Part shown: one piece after another, positions 23,632-30,101 of the stretch | Numbering within the stretch: the stretch's first letter is position 1 | How the letters are laid out: each line of letters opens with the position of its first letter | From: Bacillota bacterium | Lineage (GTDB): Bacteria; Bacillota; Dehalobacteriia; UBA4068 | Length of the DNA: 32,754 nt | Assembly (NCBI GenBank): GCA_017531315.1 | Contig: JAFXLH010000060.1 | Location: 1-32,754, forward strand | Reading direction: 5' to 3' | The notes under the pieces: generated by a model | Databases searched by the model: none | What the model was told of the DNA's origin: nothing | Seen by the model: only the letters and a program-made list of their open reading frames with translations | Translations under genes and position numbers: made by a program

Positions 23632-24507
23632 TCAGCCCAGGATATGCGACAGATTGCTCTGGATCTGCGCCGCCACATCGGGCTTGTTCATCGAGTAGAC
23701 GTGGACATTGGTGATGCCGTTGGCAAAGAGGTCGATGATCTGGTCGGTGGCATAGACGATGCCGGCCTGCTTCATCGCTTCCGGCGAGTGACCGAATTTA
23801 TCTACCAGCGCCTTGAAGCGCTGCGGCATGAACGAGCCGGAAAGCTTGATGGCGCGTTCTACCTGATTGGCATTGGTGATGGGCATGATGCCGGGGATGA
23901 CGGGCACGGTGATGCCGGCCTCGCGGATCTTGTAGAGGAAGTTGTAGAGCAGGTTGTTATCGAAAAACATCTGCGTGGTGAGGAAGGAGCAGCCGGCATC
24001 CACCTTTTCCTTCAGGTAGTAGATGTCCTCTTTCTGATTGGCGCTTTCCGGGTGTACTTCCGGGTAGCAGGCGCCGCCGATGCAGAAATCGGCGCCGCTT
24101 TCTTTGATATCGCGGATCAGGTCGATGGCGTGGCGATAGGCCCATTTGCTGCGGTCGGTCTGCTCCAAAGCCGGGGTGAGGTCGCCGCGCAGCGCCATCA
24201 CATTCTCGATGCCGGCGGCCTGCATCTGGGCGATCTTTTCCCGCACCGTCTCTTTGGTGGAAGAGACGCAGGTGAGATGCGCCAGCGTGGGTACGCCGTG
24301 GCTGTCTTTGATATTTTTGGCGATATCCAGCGTATACTGGCTGGTGCCGCCGCCCGCGCCGTAGGTGACGCTCATGAAAGAGGGACGCAGCTTGGCGATC
24401 TCTTCGGTGGCGAATTTGACGGTATCGAAGGCGGAGTCGGTCTTGGGCGGGAATACCTCGAAGGAGAGGGAGAGCTTGTTCTGGCTGAACAGTTGGGAAA
24501 GCTTCAT
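23632..24507 (-). CDS. metF: 5,10-methylenetetrahydrofolate reductase
   Basis: A 291-residue flavoprotein that makes methyl-tetrahydrofolate, the methyl donor of MetH. Typical blocks: LSFEVFPPKTDSAFDTV near the N-terminus, PSFMSVTYGAGGGT, THLTCVSSTKETV, NVMALRGD, ADFCIGGACYPEVHPE, and FFLTTQMFFDN-like CSFLTTQMFFDNNL. ATG 24507 has GAGGTG about 9 nt upstream; a TTG at 24525 is a weaker alternative. First gene of metF-activation gene-metH, so the operon supplies substrate, catalyst and repair function together. Confidence 0.95.
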   Translation of the reverse strand: MKLSQLFSQNKLSLSFEVFPPKTDSAFDTVKFATEEIAKLRPSFMSVTYGAGGGTSQYTLDIAKNIKDSHGVPTLAHLTCVSSTKETVREKIAQMQAAGIENVMALRGDLTPALEQTDRSKWAYRHAIDLIRDIKESGADFCIGGACYPEVHPESANQKEDIYYLKEKVDAGCSFLTTQMFFDNNLLYNFLYKIREAGITVPVIPGIMPITNANQVERAIKLSGSFMPQRFKALVDKFGHSPEAMKQAGIVYATDQIIDLFANGITNVHVYSMNKPDVAAQIQSNLSHILG

Positions 24508-24556
24508 CTGCGGCACCTCTTGCAAAAAAACTGGGCTTTTGGCCTGTGTTGCGGAT

Positions 24557-24585
24557 ATTCTATCATATAAGCGCAGCTATGGCAA
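24557..24585 (-). promoter_or_regulatory. Promoter of the metF-metH operon
   Basis: Reverse strand TTGCCA (24580-24585), 17-nt spacer, TAGAAT (24557-24562). The leader is only about 45 nt, too short for an S-box or T-box riboswitch; none was recognised. Confidence 0.7.
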
Positions 24586-24688
24586 GCTGAGAAGGGCGGC
24601 AGGAACTTGGCGCAGGAGGTGGAATGTATTTAGATATGCTTTAATGCTGTTAAATATTGTAGCTATTCAGTATTGGGAGGGTAATGTG

Positions 24689-25816
24689 ATGATCTATAAG
24701 GATTTTCAGGGTAAGCAGCTTTCTGCATTGGGGCTGGGCTGCATGCGTTTTCCGGTTATCGACGGCAATATGGCGCAGATCGATGAAGCCAAAACCGCGG
24801 AAATGGTGGACTATGCGATGAAGAGCGGCATCAACTACTATGATACCGCCTACGGCTATCACGGCGGCACTTCTGAACCGCTGATGGGCAAGCTGCTGAG
24901 TAAGTATCCGCGCGAAAGCTTCTATCTTGCCAGCAAATTCCCCGGCTATGATGTGAAGAATCTGCAGAACAAGGAGCAGGTCTTCGCCAGCCAGCTGCAG
25001 CGCTGCCAGACCGAGTATTTCGATTTCTACCTCTGCCACAGCGTTACCGATACCAATATCGATAATTATCTCGACCCGCAGTACGGCCTGCTGGAATACC
25101 TGAAGGCGGAAAAAGCGGCCGGCCGCATCCGCCACCTCGGCTTTTCCTGCCATGCTTCGCTGGAGCAGATGGAGCGCTTCATCGTGGCGGCAGGGGGCGC
25201 GGTGGAATTCTGCCAGATCCAGCTGAACTGGCTGGACTGGACGCTGCAGGATGCCAAGGCGAAAGTGGAGATGCTGGCGAAATACGGCATCCCCGTCTGG
25301 GTGATGGAGCCGGTACGCGGCGGCGCGCTGGCCAAGCTGAAAGATGACTACGCCGCCCGCCTGCAGGCGCTGGCACCCGACCGCAGCGCGCCGGAATGGG
25401 CCTTCCGCTTCCTGCAGGGGCTGCCGGGCGTGACGATGACGCTTTCCGGTATGTCCAACATGGAGCAGCTGCAGCAGAACATCGCTACCTATGCCACCGC
25501 GCAGCCGCTTGGCGAGGCGGAGCTGGCAGAATTGCTGGCCATCGGCGCCGAGATCGCCGCGCAGCCCACGCTGCCCTGCACGGCCTGCCGCTACTGCACC
25601 GAATACTGCCCGCAGCAGCTGGATATCCCCAAGCTGATTGAGATCTACAACGAAGAGATCTTCTCCGGCGGCTATATCCTGCCGCAGGCGGTGGCGCGCA
25701 TCGAGGCGGATAAGCGCCCGGATGCCTGCATCGGCTGCCAGAGCTGCGAGGCGGTCTGCCCGCAGGGCATCAAGATCGCTACGGCCTTTGCCGATTTCTG
25801 CGCCAGAATGAAATAA
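24689..25816 (+). CDS. Aldo/keto reductase with C-terminal double [4Fe-4S] domain
   Basis: A 375-residue protein. The AKR barrel (about 1-285) has the catalytic tetrad D52, Y57, K83, H117 (in DTAYGY, ASKFP and YLCHS). The C-terminus has two CxxCxxCxxxCP clusters: C297/C300/C303/C307 and C347/C350/C353/C357, each expected to hold a [4Fe-4S] centre. Such ferredoxin-fused AKRs are common in strict anaerobes and probably pass electrons between NAD(P)H or a carbonyl substrate and an iron-sulfur carrier; the substrate is unknown. ATG 24689 has GGGAGG 8 nt upstream. The frame is open much further 5', but that part overlaps metF and its promoter. It is divergent from metF. Confidence 0.9.
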   Translation: MIYKDFQGKQLSALGLGCMRFPVIDGNMAQIDEAKTAEMVDYAMKSGINYYDTAYGYHGGTSEPLMGKLLSKYPRESFYLASKFPGYDVKNLQNKEQVFASQLQRCQTEYFDFYLCHSVTDTNIDNYLDPQYGLLEYLKAEKAAGRIRHLGFSCHASLEQMERFIVAAGGAVEFCQIQLNWLDWTLQDAKAKVEMLAKYGIPVWVMEPVRGGALAKLKDDYAARLQALAPDRSAPEWAFRFLQGLPGVTMTLSGMSNMEQLQQNIATYATAQPLGEAELAELLAIGAEIAAQPTLPCTACRYCTEYCPQQLDIPKLIEIYNEEIFSGGYILPQAVARIEADKRPDACIGCQSCEAVCPQGIKIATAFADFCARMK

Positions 25817-25824
25817 GCATCTAC

Positions 25825-25856
25825 GCCCGTGGCTGCGGCTGCGGGCTTTGCTTTGG
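25825..25856 (+). terminator. Possible weak terminator after the aldo/keto reductase
   Basis: GCCCG (25825-25829) can pair with CGGGC (25842-25846), followed by TTTGCTTT. The stem is short and the T-tract broken. The rest of the gap to 26000 is AT-richer and holds no clear promoter. Confidence 0.35.
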
Positions 25857-26000
25857 CCTCAAGTTGAATTATCAACAAATGGCACAAAATGCGGTTAATG
25901 TGTCTTTACTCGTTTTGTGAAATGTGTTAAGCTGATTTTAGAAAACCTGTGATGCGGGTTTTTAAAACCTTTACATTTGAGAAAAGAGGCGTATGTTTTA

Positions 26001-26147
26001 ATGGCTTTGCCGCAGGATAAACTGAAAAAACTTATCGACCTGATGAATTCCAAATCCAATGTCAGCTGCCCGGTGCCGATGCATCCCAATATCATCGAGC
26101 TGTTTGACCTGGCGATGGATGAGCAGACCATGGACTCTGGCGGATGA
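26001..26147 (+). pseudogene. Orphan N-terminal fragment of an unidentified gene, joined out of frame to hypB
   Basis: An ATG with a modest upstream AGAGG opens a 48-codon frame ([20 protein letters not shown], then [21 protein letters not shown]) that stops at TGA 26145-26147. Codon choice looks like a real gene and the start is well placed, but the reading frame dies just after position 26132, exactly where sequence coding for the middle of HypB begins in another frame. The N-terminal residues are not the beginning of HypB, nor of HypA. They resemble the helical N-terminus of ferredoxin-type or reductase proteins, which is only a guess. I read it as the remains of a gene cut by a deletion, or an assembly join. 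Confidence 0.6.
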
Positions 26148-26631
26148 GCGCATCGACCGCAGCCGTGTGGCGGTGATCGAGGGCGACCTCTACACCGCGC
26201 TGGATGCCCAGCGTATGGAAGAGATGGGCGTACGCACCATTCAGCTGAATACCGAGGGCGCCTGCCATCTGGAGGCGGATATGATCGAAGAAGCTCTGGC
26301 GCTGCTTGATCTCAGCGGCATCGATACCGTGATCATCGATAATATCGGCAATCTGGTCTGCACGGCGGAATTCGCCCTCGGCGAGCATATCCGCATCGGC
26401 ATGGCCAGCGTCACCGAAGGCAATGACAAGCCGCTGAAATACCCGCTGCTTTTCCAGACCGCAGATGTGGTGCTGATCAATAAGATAGATCTGCAGCCCT
26501 ACACCAATTTCAGCGTAGAGCGCTTCGAAGCAGACATCCACAGCCTCAATGCCAATGCGAAAGTATATACCTGCTCGGCATTTAAACAAATTGGCTTGGA
26601 GCCGATCATCGAACTCTTCGCGAATAAGTAA
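26131..26631 (+). pseudogene. hypB: hypB fragment (nickel-insertion GTPase) lacking the P-loop
   Basis: In frame from 26131, about 166 codons match the C-terminal three quarters of HypB, the GTPase that delivers Ni to [NiFe] hydrogenase. Visible motifs: [27 protein letters not shown] (metal-binding Cys-His), IDNIGNLVC (third metal ligand), [13 protein letters not shown], and the guanine-specificity NKID. The N-terminal part with the Walker A/P-loop (GxxGxGKT) is missing, and nothing upstream in this frame supplies a credible start. Without the P-loop it cannot bind GTP normally. No other hydrogenase gene is in the window. A terminator follows the stop. Confidence 0.85.
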
Positions 26632-26632
26632 C

Positions 26633-26665
26633 AAAAAAGCCACCTCGTATGAGGTGGCTTTTATT
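26633..26665. terminator. Bidirectional terminator between hypB fragment and SLOG gene
   Basis: A 10-bp stem, AAGCCACCTC/GAGGTGGCTT (26637-26646 with 26651-26660), has a GTAT loop and T-rich tracts on both strands. It overlaps the last codons of the SLOG gene. Confidence 0.88.
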
Positions 26666-27125
26666 TTGCCAATAGTGTTACTTTTATCTTGCTCTGCTTT
26701 TCACGTCTTTGGGCGTATTTTACCAAATCAGCAGCATTACTGGCTGTTTGCCAAGCGTAAGCGATAAGGTAGTCGACGTTATCGATAGTTATGCGGTTGG
26801 CGCGGATTATGGCCAGGCGGCGTGGTACTTTTTCTAATCCTTCTGGGTAGTAGGTGTCGTCAAAACCTGCCGGTGTTTCGGTTGGCCGCTCGGCCGGGTG
26901 GTAGGGGAGCAGCCGCCACAGGCGAATATGCGGGTGCTGCTGCTTGGCATTGCGCAGCGCTGTTGTGGCCATACGGTCAAAATTACCGTAGTGTCCAACC
27001 ACAAAATCGGTTACACCGTATTGGACGATATGTTGCTCTATTACTTCTTGCAGCTGCGAGAGCAGATGCGGCTCAGCATCTCGGTGTCCAATAAAAAAAC
27101 AAGTAATGTTCGTAATAATAATCAC
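26661..27125 (-). CDS. SLOG-family (DUF1273/YpsA-like) Rossmann protein
   Basis: About 154 residues. The family motifs are strong: FFIGHRD at the N-terminus, VVGHYGNFDRMATTALRNAK (the G-x-x-G-x-x-FD nucleotide-binding loop), DDTYYPEGLEKVPRRLAIIRAN, and DNVDYLIAYAW. SLOG proteins are thought to bind or sense nucleotide-derived ligands, often in defence or signalling contexts; the ligand of this group is unknown. The start is uncertain: GTG 27125 (used here) or TTG 27128; no ATG is available and the predicted transcript start is only about 9 nt upstream, so initiation may be nearly leaderless. It is divergent from a small XRE regulator across a perfect inverted repeat. Confidence 0.85.
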   Translation of the reverse strand: MIIITNITCFFIGHRDAEPHLLSQLQEVIEQHIVQYGVTDFVVGHYGNFDRMATTALRNAKQQHPHIRLWRLLPYHPAERPTETPAGFDDTYYPEGLEKVPRRLAIIRANRITIDNVDYLIAYAWQTASNAADLVKYAQRREKQSKIKVTLLAK

Positions 27126-27126
27126 C

Positions 27127-27159
27127 AACCCTTTTGAGTTATTTTAACTCAAAAGGGTT
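27127..27159. promoter_or_regulatory. Perfect 15-bp inverted repeat, probable operator of the SLOG/XRE pair
   Basis: Arms 27127-27141 and 27145-27159 are exactly complementary (AACCCTTTTGAGTTA and its reverse complement) around TTT. The repeat covers the -10 and spacer of the SLOG promoter and ends 2 bp before the SLOG start codon. No T-tract follows that would make it a standard terminator, so a binding site (for the XRE protein) or an RNA hairpin at the 5' end of the SLOG message are the main readings. Confidence 0.8.
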
Positions 27160-27170
27160 AATCTTTTCAA
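27141..27170 (-). promoter_or_regulatory. Promoter of the SLOG gene, embedded in the inverted repeat
   Basis: Reverse strand TTGAAA (27165-27170), 18-nt spacer, TAAAAT (27141-27146). The -10 lies in the loop and inner stem of the inverted repeat, so a protein bound there would block it. Confidence 0.6.
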
Positions 27171-27211
27171 GATATGTTGGGTATCATTTTCTTGTAAGCG
27201 AGGTGATACCC

Positions 27212-27454
27212 ATGAGCATTGGCGAGGCTGTGCGTGAACGCATTCTGGAATTATGCCATGACCGTGAAATATCTATCAATAGGCTTAGTAACATGAGCGG
27301 TGTAACGCAATCTACGGTCAATAATATCGTTAGCGGACGAAATAACAGCGCAACTATTTCTACTATCAAAAAACTGTGCGATGGTTTGGGTATCACAGTT
27401 GAAGAGTTTTTTGCTTCTGAATTGTTCCGTGGTTTGGAACAGGAAATCAAATAA
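27212..27454 (+). CDS. Small XRE-family helix-turn-helix regulator
   Basis: An 80-residue DNA-binding protein made almost only of one XRE/Cro-C1 HTH domain (about 8-68). The recognition core is SINRLSNMSGVTQSTVNNIV, followed by the conserved tail TISTIKKLCDGLGITVEEFF. No sensor domain is present. ATG 27212 has GAGGTG 6 nt upstream; an open extension to 27134 would start inside the inverted repeat and is rejected. A second dyad (GGGTATCA, 27179-27186, and TGATACCC, 27204-27211) flanks the ribosome binding site, which suggests autoregulation. Probable targets are its own gene and the divergent SLOG gene. Confidence 0.88.
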   Translation: MSIGEAVRERILELCHDREISINRLSNMSGVTQSTVNNIVSGRNNSATISTIKKLCDGLGITVEEFFASELFRGLEQEIK

Positions 27455-27456
27455 TT

Positions 27457-27490
27457 AACCCCTTGGAGTGCTCCAAGGGGTTTCGCTTTA
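27457..27490. terminator. Bidirectional terminator between the XRE gene and proA
   Basis: A 12-bp stem, AACCCCTTGGAG/CTCCAAGGGGTT (27457-27468 with 27471-27482), has a 2-nt apex (so a few inner pairs stay open) and a T-rich stretch on both sides. It ends 5 bp from the proA stop codon. Confidence 0.85.
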
Positions 27491-28744
27491 TCTGATTTGA
27501 CCGTTGCCTTTGATGATATACTTGAACGTGCACAATTCCTGCAATCCTAAGGGGCCGCGGGCGTGCAGCTTTTGGGTAGAGATGCCCATTTCGCACCCCA
27601 AACCGAACTCGCCGCCATCGGTGAATCGGGTGCTGGCATTGTGGTAGACGGCTGCGGAATCGACGCCGCGGGTGAACAGGGCGGCAGCGGCGTCATCTGC
27701 GGTGATGATGGCTTCCGAGTGGCCGGTGCTGTGGGCGGCGATATGCGCCATCGCCATTTCTACGCTATCCACCACGCCGATGGCCATGGTGTAGGCGAGG
27801 AATTCGGTATCGAAGTCGGTAGCGGAGGCCGGGATGCCCTCGATGATGGCGGCGGCGCGCTTGGCCAGACGCAGCTCGATGGGCGTTTTGCCCTTGGCGG
27901 TCTGCTCGGCGGTGAGGCGGGAGTGCAGCTTGGGCAAAAATTCGGCGGCGATATCTGCGTGCACCAGGCAGACCTCGGCGGCATTGCAGACGCTGGGGCG
28001 GCTGCATTTGGCATTTTCGATAATATCCAGCGCCATCGCCTGATCGGCGGCCTTATCCACATAGATGTGGCAGATGCCGGTGCCGGTCTCCAGCACGGGT
28101 ACGGTGGCATTATCCACGCAGGCGCGGATCAGCCCCGCACCGCCGCGCGGGATCAGCAGGTCGACATAGCCGCGCGCGGTCATCAGCTCGGTGGCAGAGG
28201 CGCGGCTGGTATCTTCTACCAGCTGCACCGCCTCGGCGGGCAGGCCGGCGGCGGCAAGGCCCTGCTGAATGGCGGTGACGATGGCGGCGGCGGAACGGTG
28301 CGCCTCCTTGCCGCCGCGCAATACGCAGGCCGAGCCGGCCTTGATGGCCAGCGCCGCTGCGTCGGAAGTGACATTGGGACGGCTCTCGTAGATGATGGCG
28401 ATCACGCCCATCGGCATGGCGGTGCGCTCGATGACGAGGCCGTTGGGGCGCTCGGTGCGCGCATTGACCATGCCTACCGGATCCGGCAGCGCCGCCACCT
28501 CGCGGATGCCCTGCGCCATCGCTGCGATGCGGGCAGGGGAGAGGGAGAGGCGGTCGAGCATCACCGGCGCGATGCTGCCGCGGGCGGCTGCCACATCTTC
28601 CGCATTGGCGGCCATGATGGCCTCCGTATGCTGCAGCAGCGCCTCGGCCATCGCCAGCAGAGCGCGGTTTTTGCTATCGGTATCAGCCATGGCGATAGCG
28701 CCCTTGGCCGCTTTTGCTTTGATCAGCAATTCCTGGGTAGTCAT
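27488..28744 (-). CDS. proA: Gamma-glutamyl phosphate reductase
   Basis: A 418-residue NADPH-dependent enzyme, second step of proline synthesis from glutamate. Aldehyde-dehydrogenase-type fold with catalytic C253 in SVCNAAE. Other ProA blocks: [17 protein letters not shown] (114-130), CVLRGGKEA (140-148), [12 protein letters not shown] (195-206), and the C-terminal [18 protein letters not shown]. It starts 3 nt after the proB stop; the AAGGAGG for ATG 28744 lies within the end of proB, so the pair is tightly coupled. Confidence 0.96.
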   Translation of the reverse strand: MTTQELLIKAKAAKGAIAMADTDSKNRALLAMAEALLQHTEAIMAANAEDVAAARGSIAPVMLDRLSLSPARIAAMAQGIREVAALPDPVGMVNARTERPNGLVIERTAMPMGVIAIIYESRPNVTSDAAALAIKAGSACVLRGGKEAHRSAAAIVTAIQQGLAAAGLPAEAVQLVEDTSRASATELMTARGYVDLLIPRGGAGLIRACVDNATVPVLETGTGICHIYVDKAADQAMALDIIENAKCSRPSVCNAAEVCLVHADIAAEFLPKLHSRLTAEQTAKGKTPIELRLAKRAAAIIEGIPASATDFDTEFLAYTMAIGVVDSVEMAMAHIAAHSTGHSEAIITADDAAAALFTRGVDSAAVYHNASTRFTDGGEFGLGCEMGISTQKLHARGPLGLQELCTFKYIIKGNGQIR

Positions 28745-28747
28745 GGT

Positions 28748-29521
28748 TCAGGCCTCCTTGGCGGCGAGAAATCTGGTGCCGATGGCGGCGCCGTCGACGA
28801 TATCGTAGAGCAGATGCGGGTGATTGCCATTGGCGATGACCATTTCGCAGCCGGCTTCGGTGGCCATCTTGGCGGCGCGCAGCTTGGTAGCCATGCCGCC
28901 GGTGCCAAGGTCGCTGCCTGCGCCTCCGGCCAGCGCCTCGATGGCGGGGGTGATGGCCTCTACCTGCGGTATCAGCGTGGCGGTGGGGTCGCGGTGCGGG
29001 TCGGCGGTATAGAGCCCGTCGATATCGGAAAGCAGCACCAGCAGGTCGGCCTGCAGGCTGCGGGCCACGATGGCGCCCAGCGCATCGTTATCGCCCACCT
29101 TGATCTCGGCGGTGGCTACGGTGTCGTTTTCGTTGACGATGGGCAGCGCTTTAAGCTCCAGCAGGCGCTCCATGGTGTTTTCGAAATTGGCGCGGCGCTC
29201 CGCATCATCGATGTCCTCGCCGGTGAGCAGGATCTGCGCCACGGTGTGATTGTATTCGGTGAAGAGGCGGTCGTAGGTATACATCAGCTCGCACTGGCCC
29301 ACGGCGGCTGCGGCCTGCTTGGTGGGGATATCGGTGGGGCGGCCGGGCAGATTCAGCTTGCCTACGCCCATGCCGATAGCGCCGGAGCTGACCAGTATCA
29401 TTTCGTGCCCGGCGTTCTTCAGGTCGGAAAGAACTTTTACCAGCTCTTCCACATGGCGGATATTGAGCCGGCCGGTGGGATGGGCCAGCGTGGAAGTGCC
29501 CACTTTGACGACGATGCGCAT
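28748..29521 (-). CDS. proB: Glutamate 5-kinase, short form without PUA domain
   Basis: A 257-residue amino-acid kinase that phosphorylates glutamate for proline synthesis. Blocks: VVKVGTSTLAHPTGRL at the N-terminus, LVSSGAIGMGVGKL, PIVNENDTVAT, GDNDALGAIVA, LLSDIDGLYTADP, and GTGGMATKLRAAKMA. The C-terminal PUA RNA-binding domain of the E. coli-type enzyme (about 370 residues) is missing; short ProB forms are known in other bacteria, so this is not a truncation. AAAGGAGG lies 7 nt before ATG 29521. It is first in the proBA operon. Repeated operator-like sites lie 47-100 bp upstream. Confidence 0.95.
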   Translation of the reverse strand: MRIVVKVGTSTLAHPTGRLNIRHVEELVKVLSDLKNAGHEMILVSSGAIGMGVGKLNLPGRPTDIPTKQAAAAVGQCELMYTYDRLFTEYNHTVAQILLTGEDIDDAERRANFENTMERLLELKALPIVNENDTVATAEIKVGDNDALGAIVARSLQADLLVLLSDIDGLYTADPHRDPTATLIPQVEAITPAIEALAGGAGSDLGTGGMATKLRAAKMATEAGCEMVIANGNHPHLLYDIVDGAAIGTRFLAAKEA

Positions 29522-29567
29522 CGTGATGCCTCCTTTAATAAATGATGTTATTCATCTATGATAGCAC

Positions 29568-29620
29568 AAAATTTCACGGCGATAAAGGGGTAAGTGCAAG
29601 AAAATTTCATCGCGATAAAG
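29568..29620. repeat. Two 20-bp direct repeats with internal dyad, operator-like
   Basis: 29568-29587 and 29601-29620 share 18 of 20 bases (AAAATTTCAYSGCGATAAAG) and lie 33 bp apart, close to three helical turns. The second copy contains a TTTCATCGCGATAAA near-palindrome centred on TCGCGA. They lie between the divergent proB and lipoprotein genes, where a regulator would bind twice on the same face of the DNA. Confidence 0.8.
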
Positions 29621-29638
29621 CAACAGAGAAAACTCTGC

Positions 29639-29667
29639 TTGCTAAATGCCGCTTCTGGCGGTAGAAT
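29639..29667 (+). promoter_or_regulatory. Promoter of the lipoprotein-MFS pair
   Basis: TTGCTA (29639-29644), 17-nt spacer, TAGAAT (29662-29667), 19 bp downstream of the second operator-like repeat. Confidence 0.7.
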
Positions 29668-29708
29668 AGGGGGTAGCTATTCACTTTGTGTTCATGGGAG
29701 GGCTGCTT

Positions 29709-30083
29709 ATGAAGAAGAGATTGCTGCTTTTGTGCTGCCTGCTGCTGATGCTGTGCCTGCTGGCCGGCTGCGGCGCCAAGGCACCCACGCTGGAAGGCGC
29801 TTATGCCGGGCAGATCAGCATTGTGGATGTGGAGTATGTGTTTGACAAAGAGGGCGGCGTGCTGGCCAAGCTTGGTATGGGCGGCTACCCGGTAGCGGAA
29901 GTGGCCGGTACTTATGCCATTGATAAAGAAGCTGCCACCATCACCTTCACCCTGCCGGAAATGACCGAGACTATGGGCAACTTCTCTTTTACCACGCCGT
30001 CTTTGAGCGGTACCTTCCCCTTTGTGCAGGGCGAGGGCTATATCCTGATCGATGGCACGCAGTACAGCAAGGTGGCTGAATAA
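29709..30083 (+). CDS. Small secreted lipoprotein, unknown function
   Basis: A 124-residue protein. A classic lipoprotein signal: MKKR, a long Leu/Cys core, and lipobox LLAGC with C21. The mature part (about 100 residues) is predicted mostly beta strand, with Gly- and Thr-rich stretches (GTYAIDKEAATITFTLPE, SLSGTFPFVQGEGYILIDG) that read like a small barrel of the kind that reports 'no effect / value' pairs in Bacillota lipoproteins. No named family recognised. GGGAGG lies 7 nt before ATG 29709. The MFS gene follows after 18 nt with its own AGGAGG-like site, so the two are probably cotranscribed. Confidence 0.8.
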   Translation: MKKRLLLLCCLLLMLCLLAGCGAKAPTLEGAYAGQISIVDVEYVFDKEGGVLAKLGMGGYPVAEVAGTYAIDKEAATITFTLPEMTETMGNFSFTTPSLSGTFPFVQGEGYILIDGTQYSKVAE

Positions 30084-30101
30084 GCAGGTGGAGGAACAAG
30101 C

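Noticed and set aside
20570-23698. A 1042-codon open frame on the forward strand opposite metH and the activation-domain gene
   Set aside because: It runs through two convincing reverse-strand genes and begins inside a terminator hairpin. Its length comes from the high GC and third-position bias, not selection for a protein.
24508-24688. An N-terminal extension of the aldo/keto reductase
   Set aside because: It crosses the metF promoter and has no AKR similarity; GGGAGG before 24689 marks the start.
25817-26000. A Crp/Fnr-type site before the hypB chimera
   Set aside because: TTGTGA-like half sites occur around 25914 but no matching second half at the right spacing.
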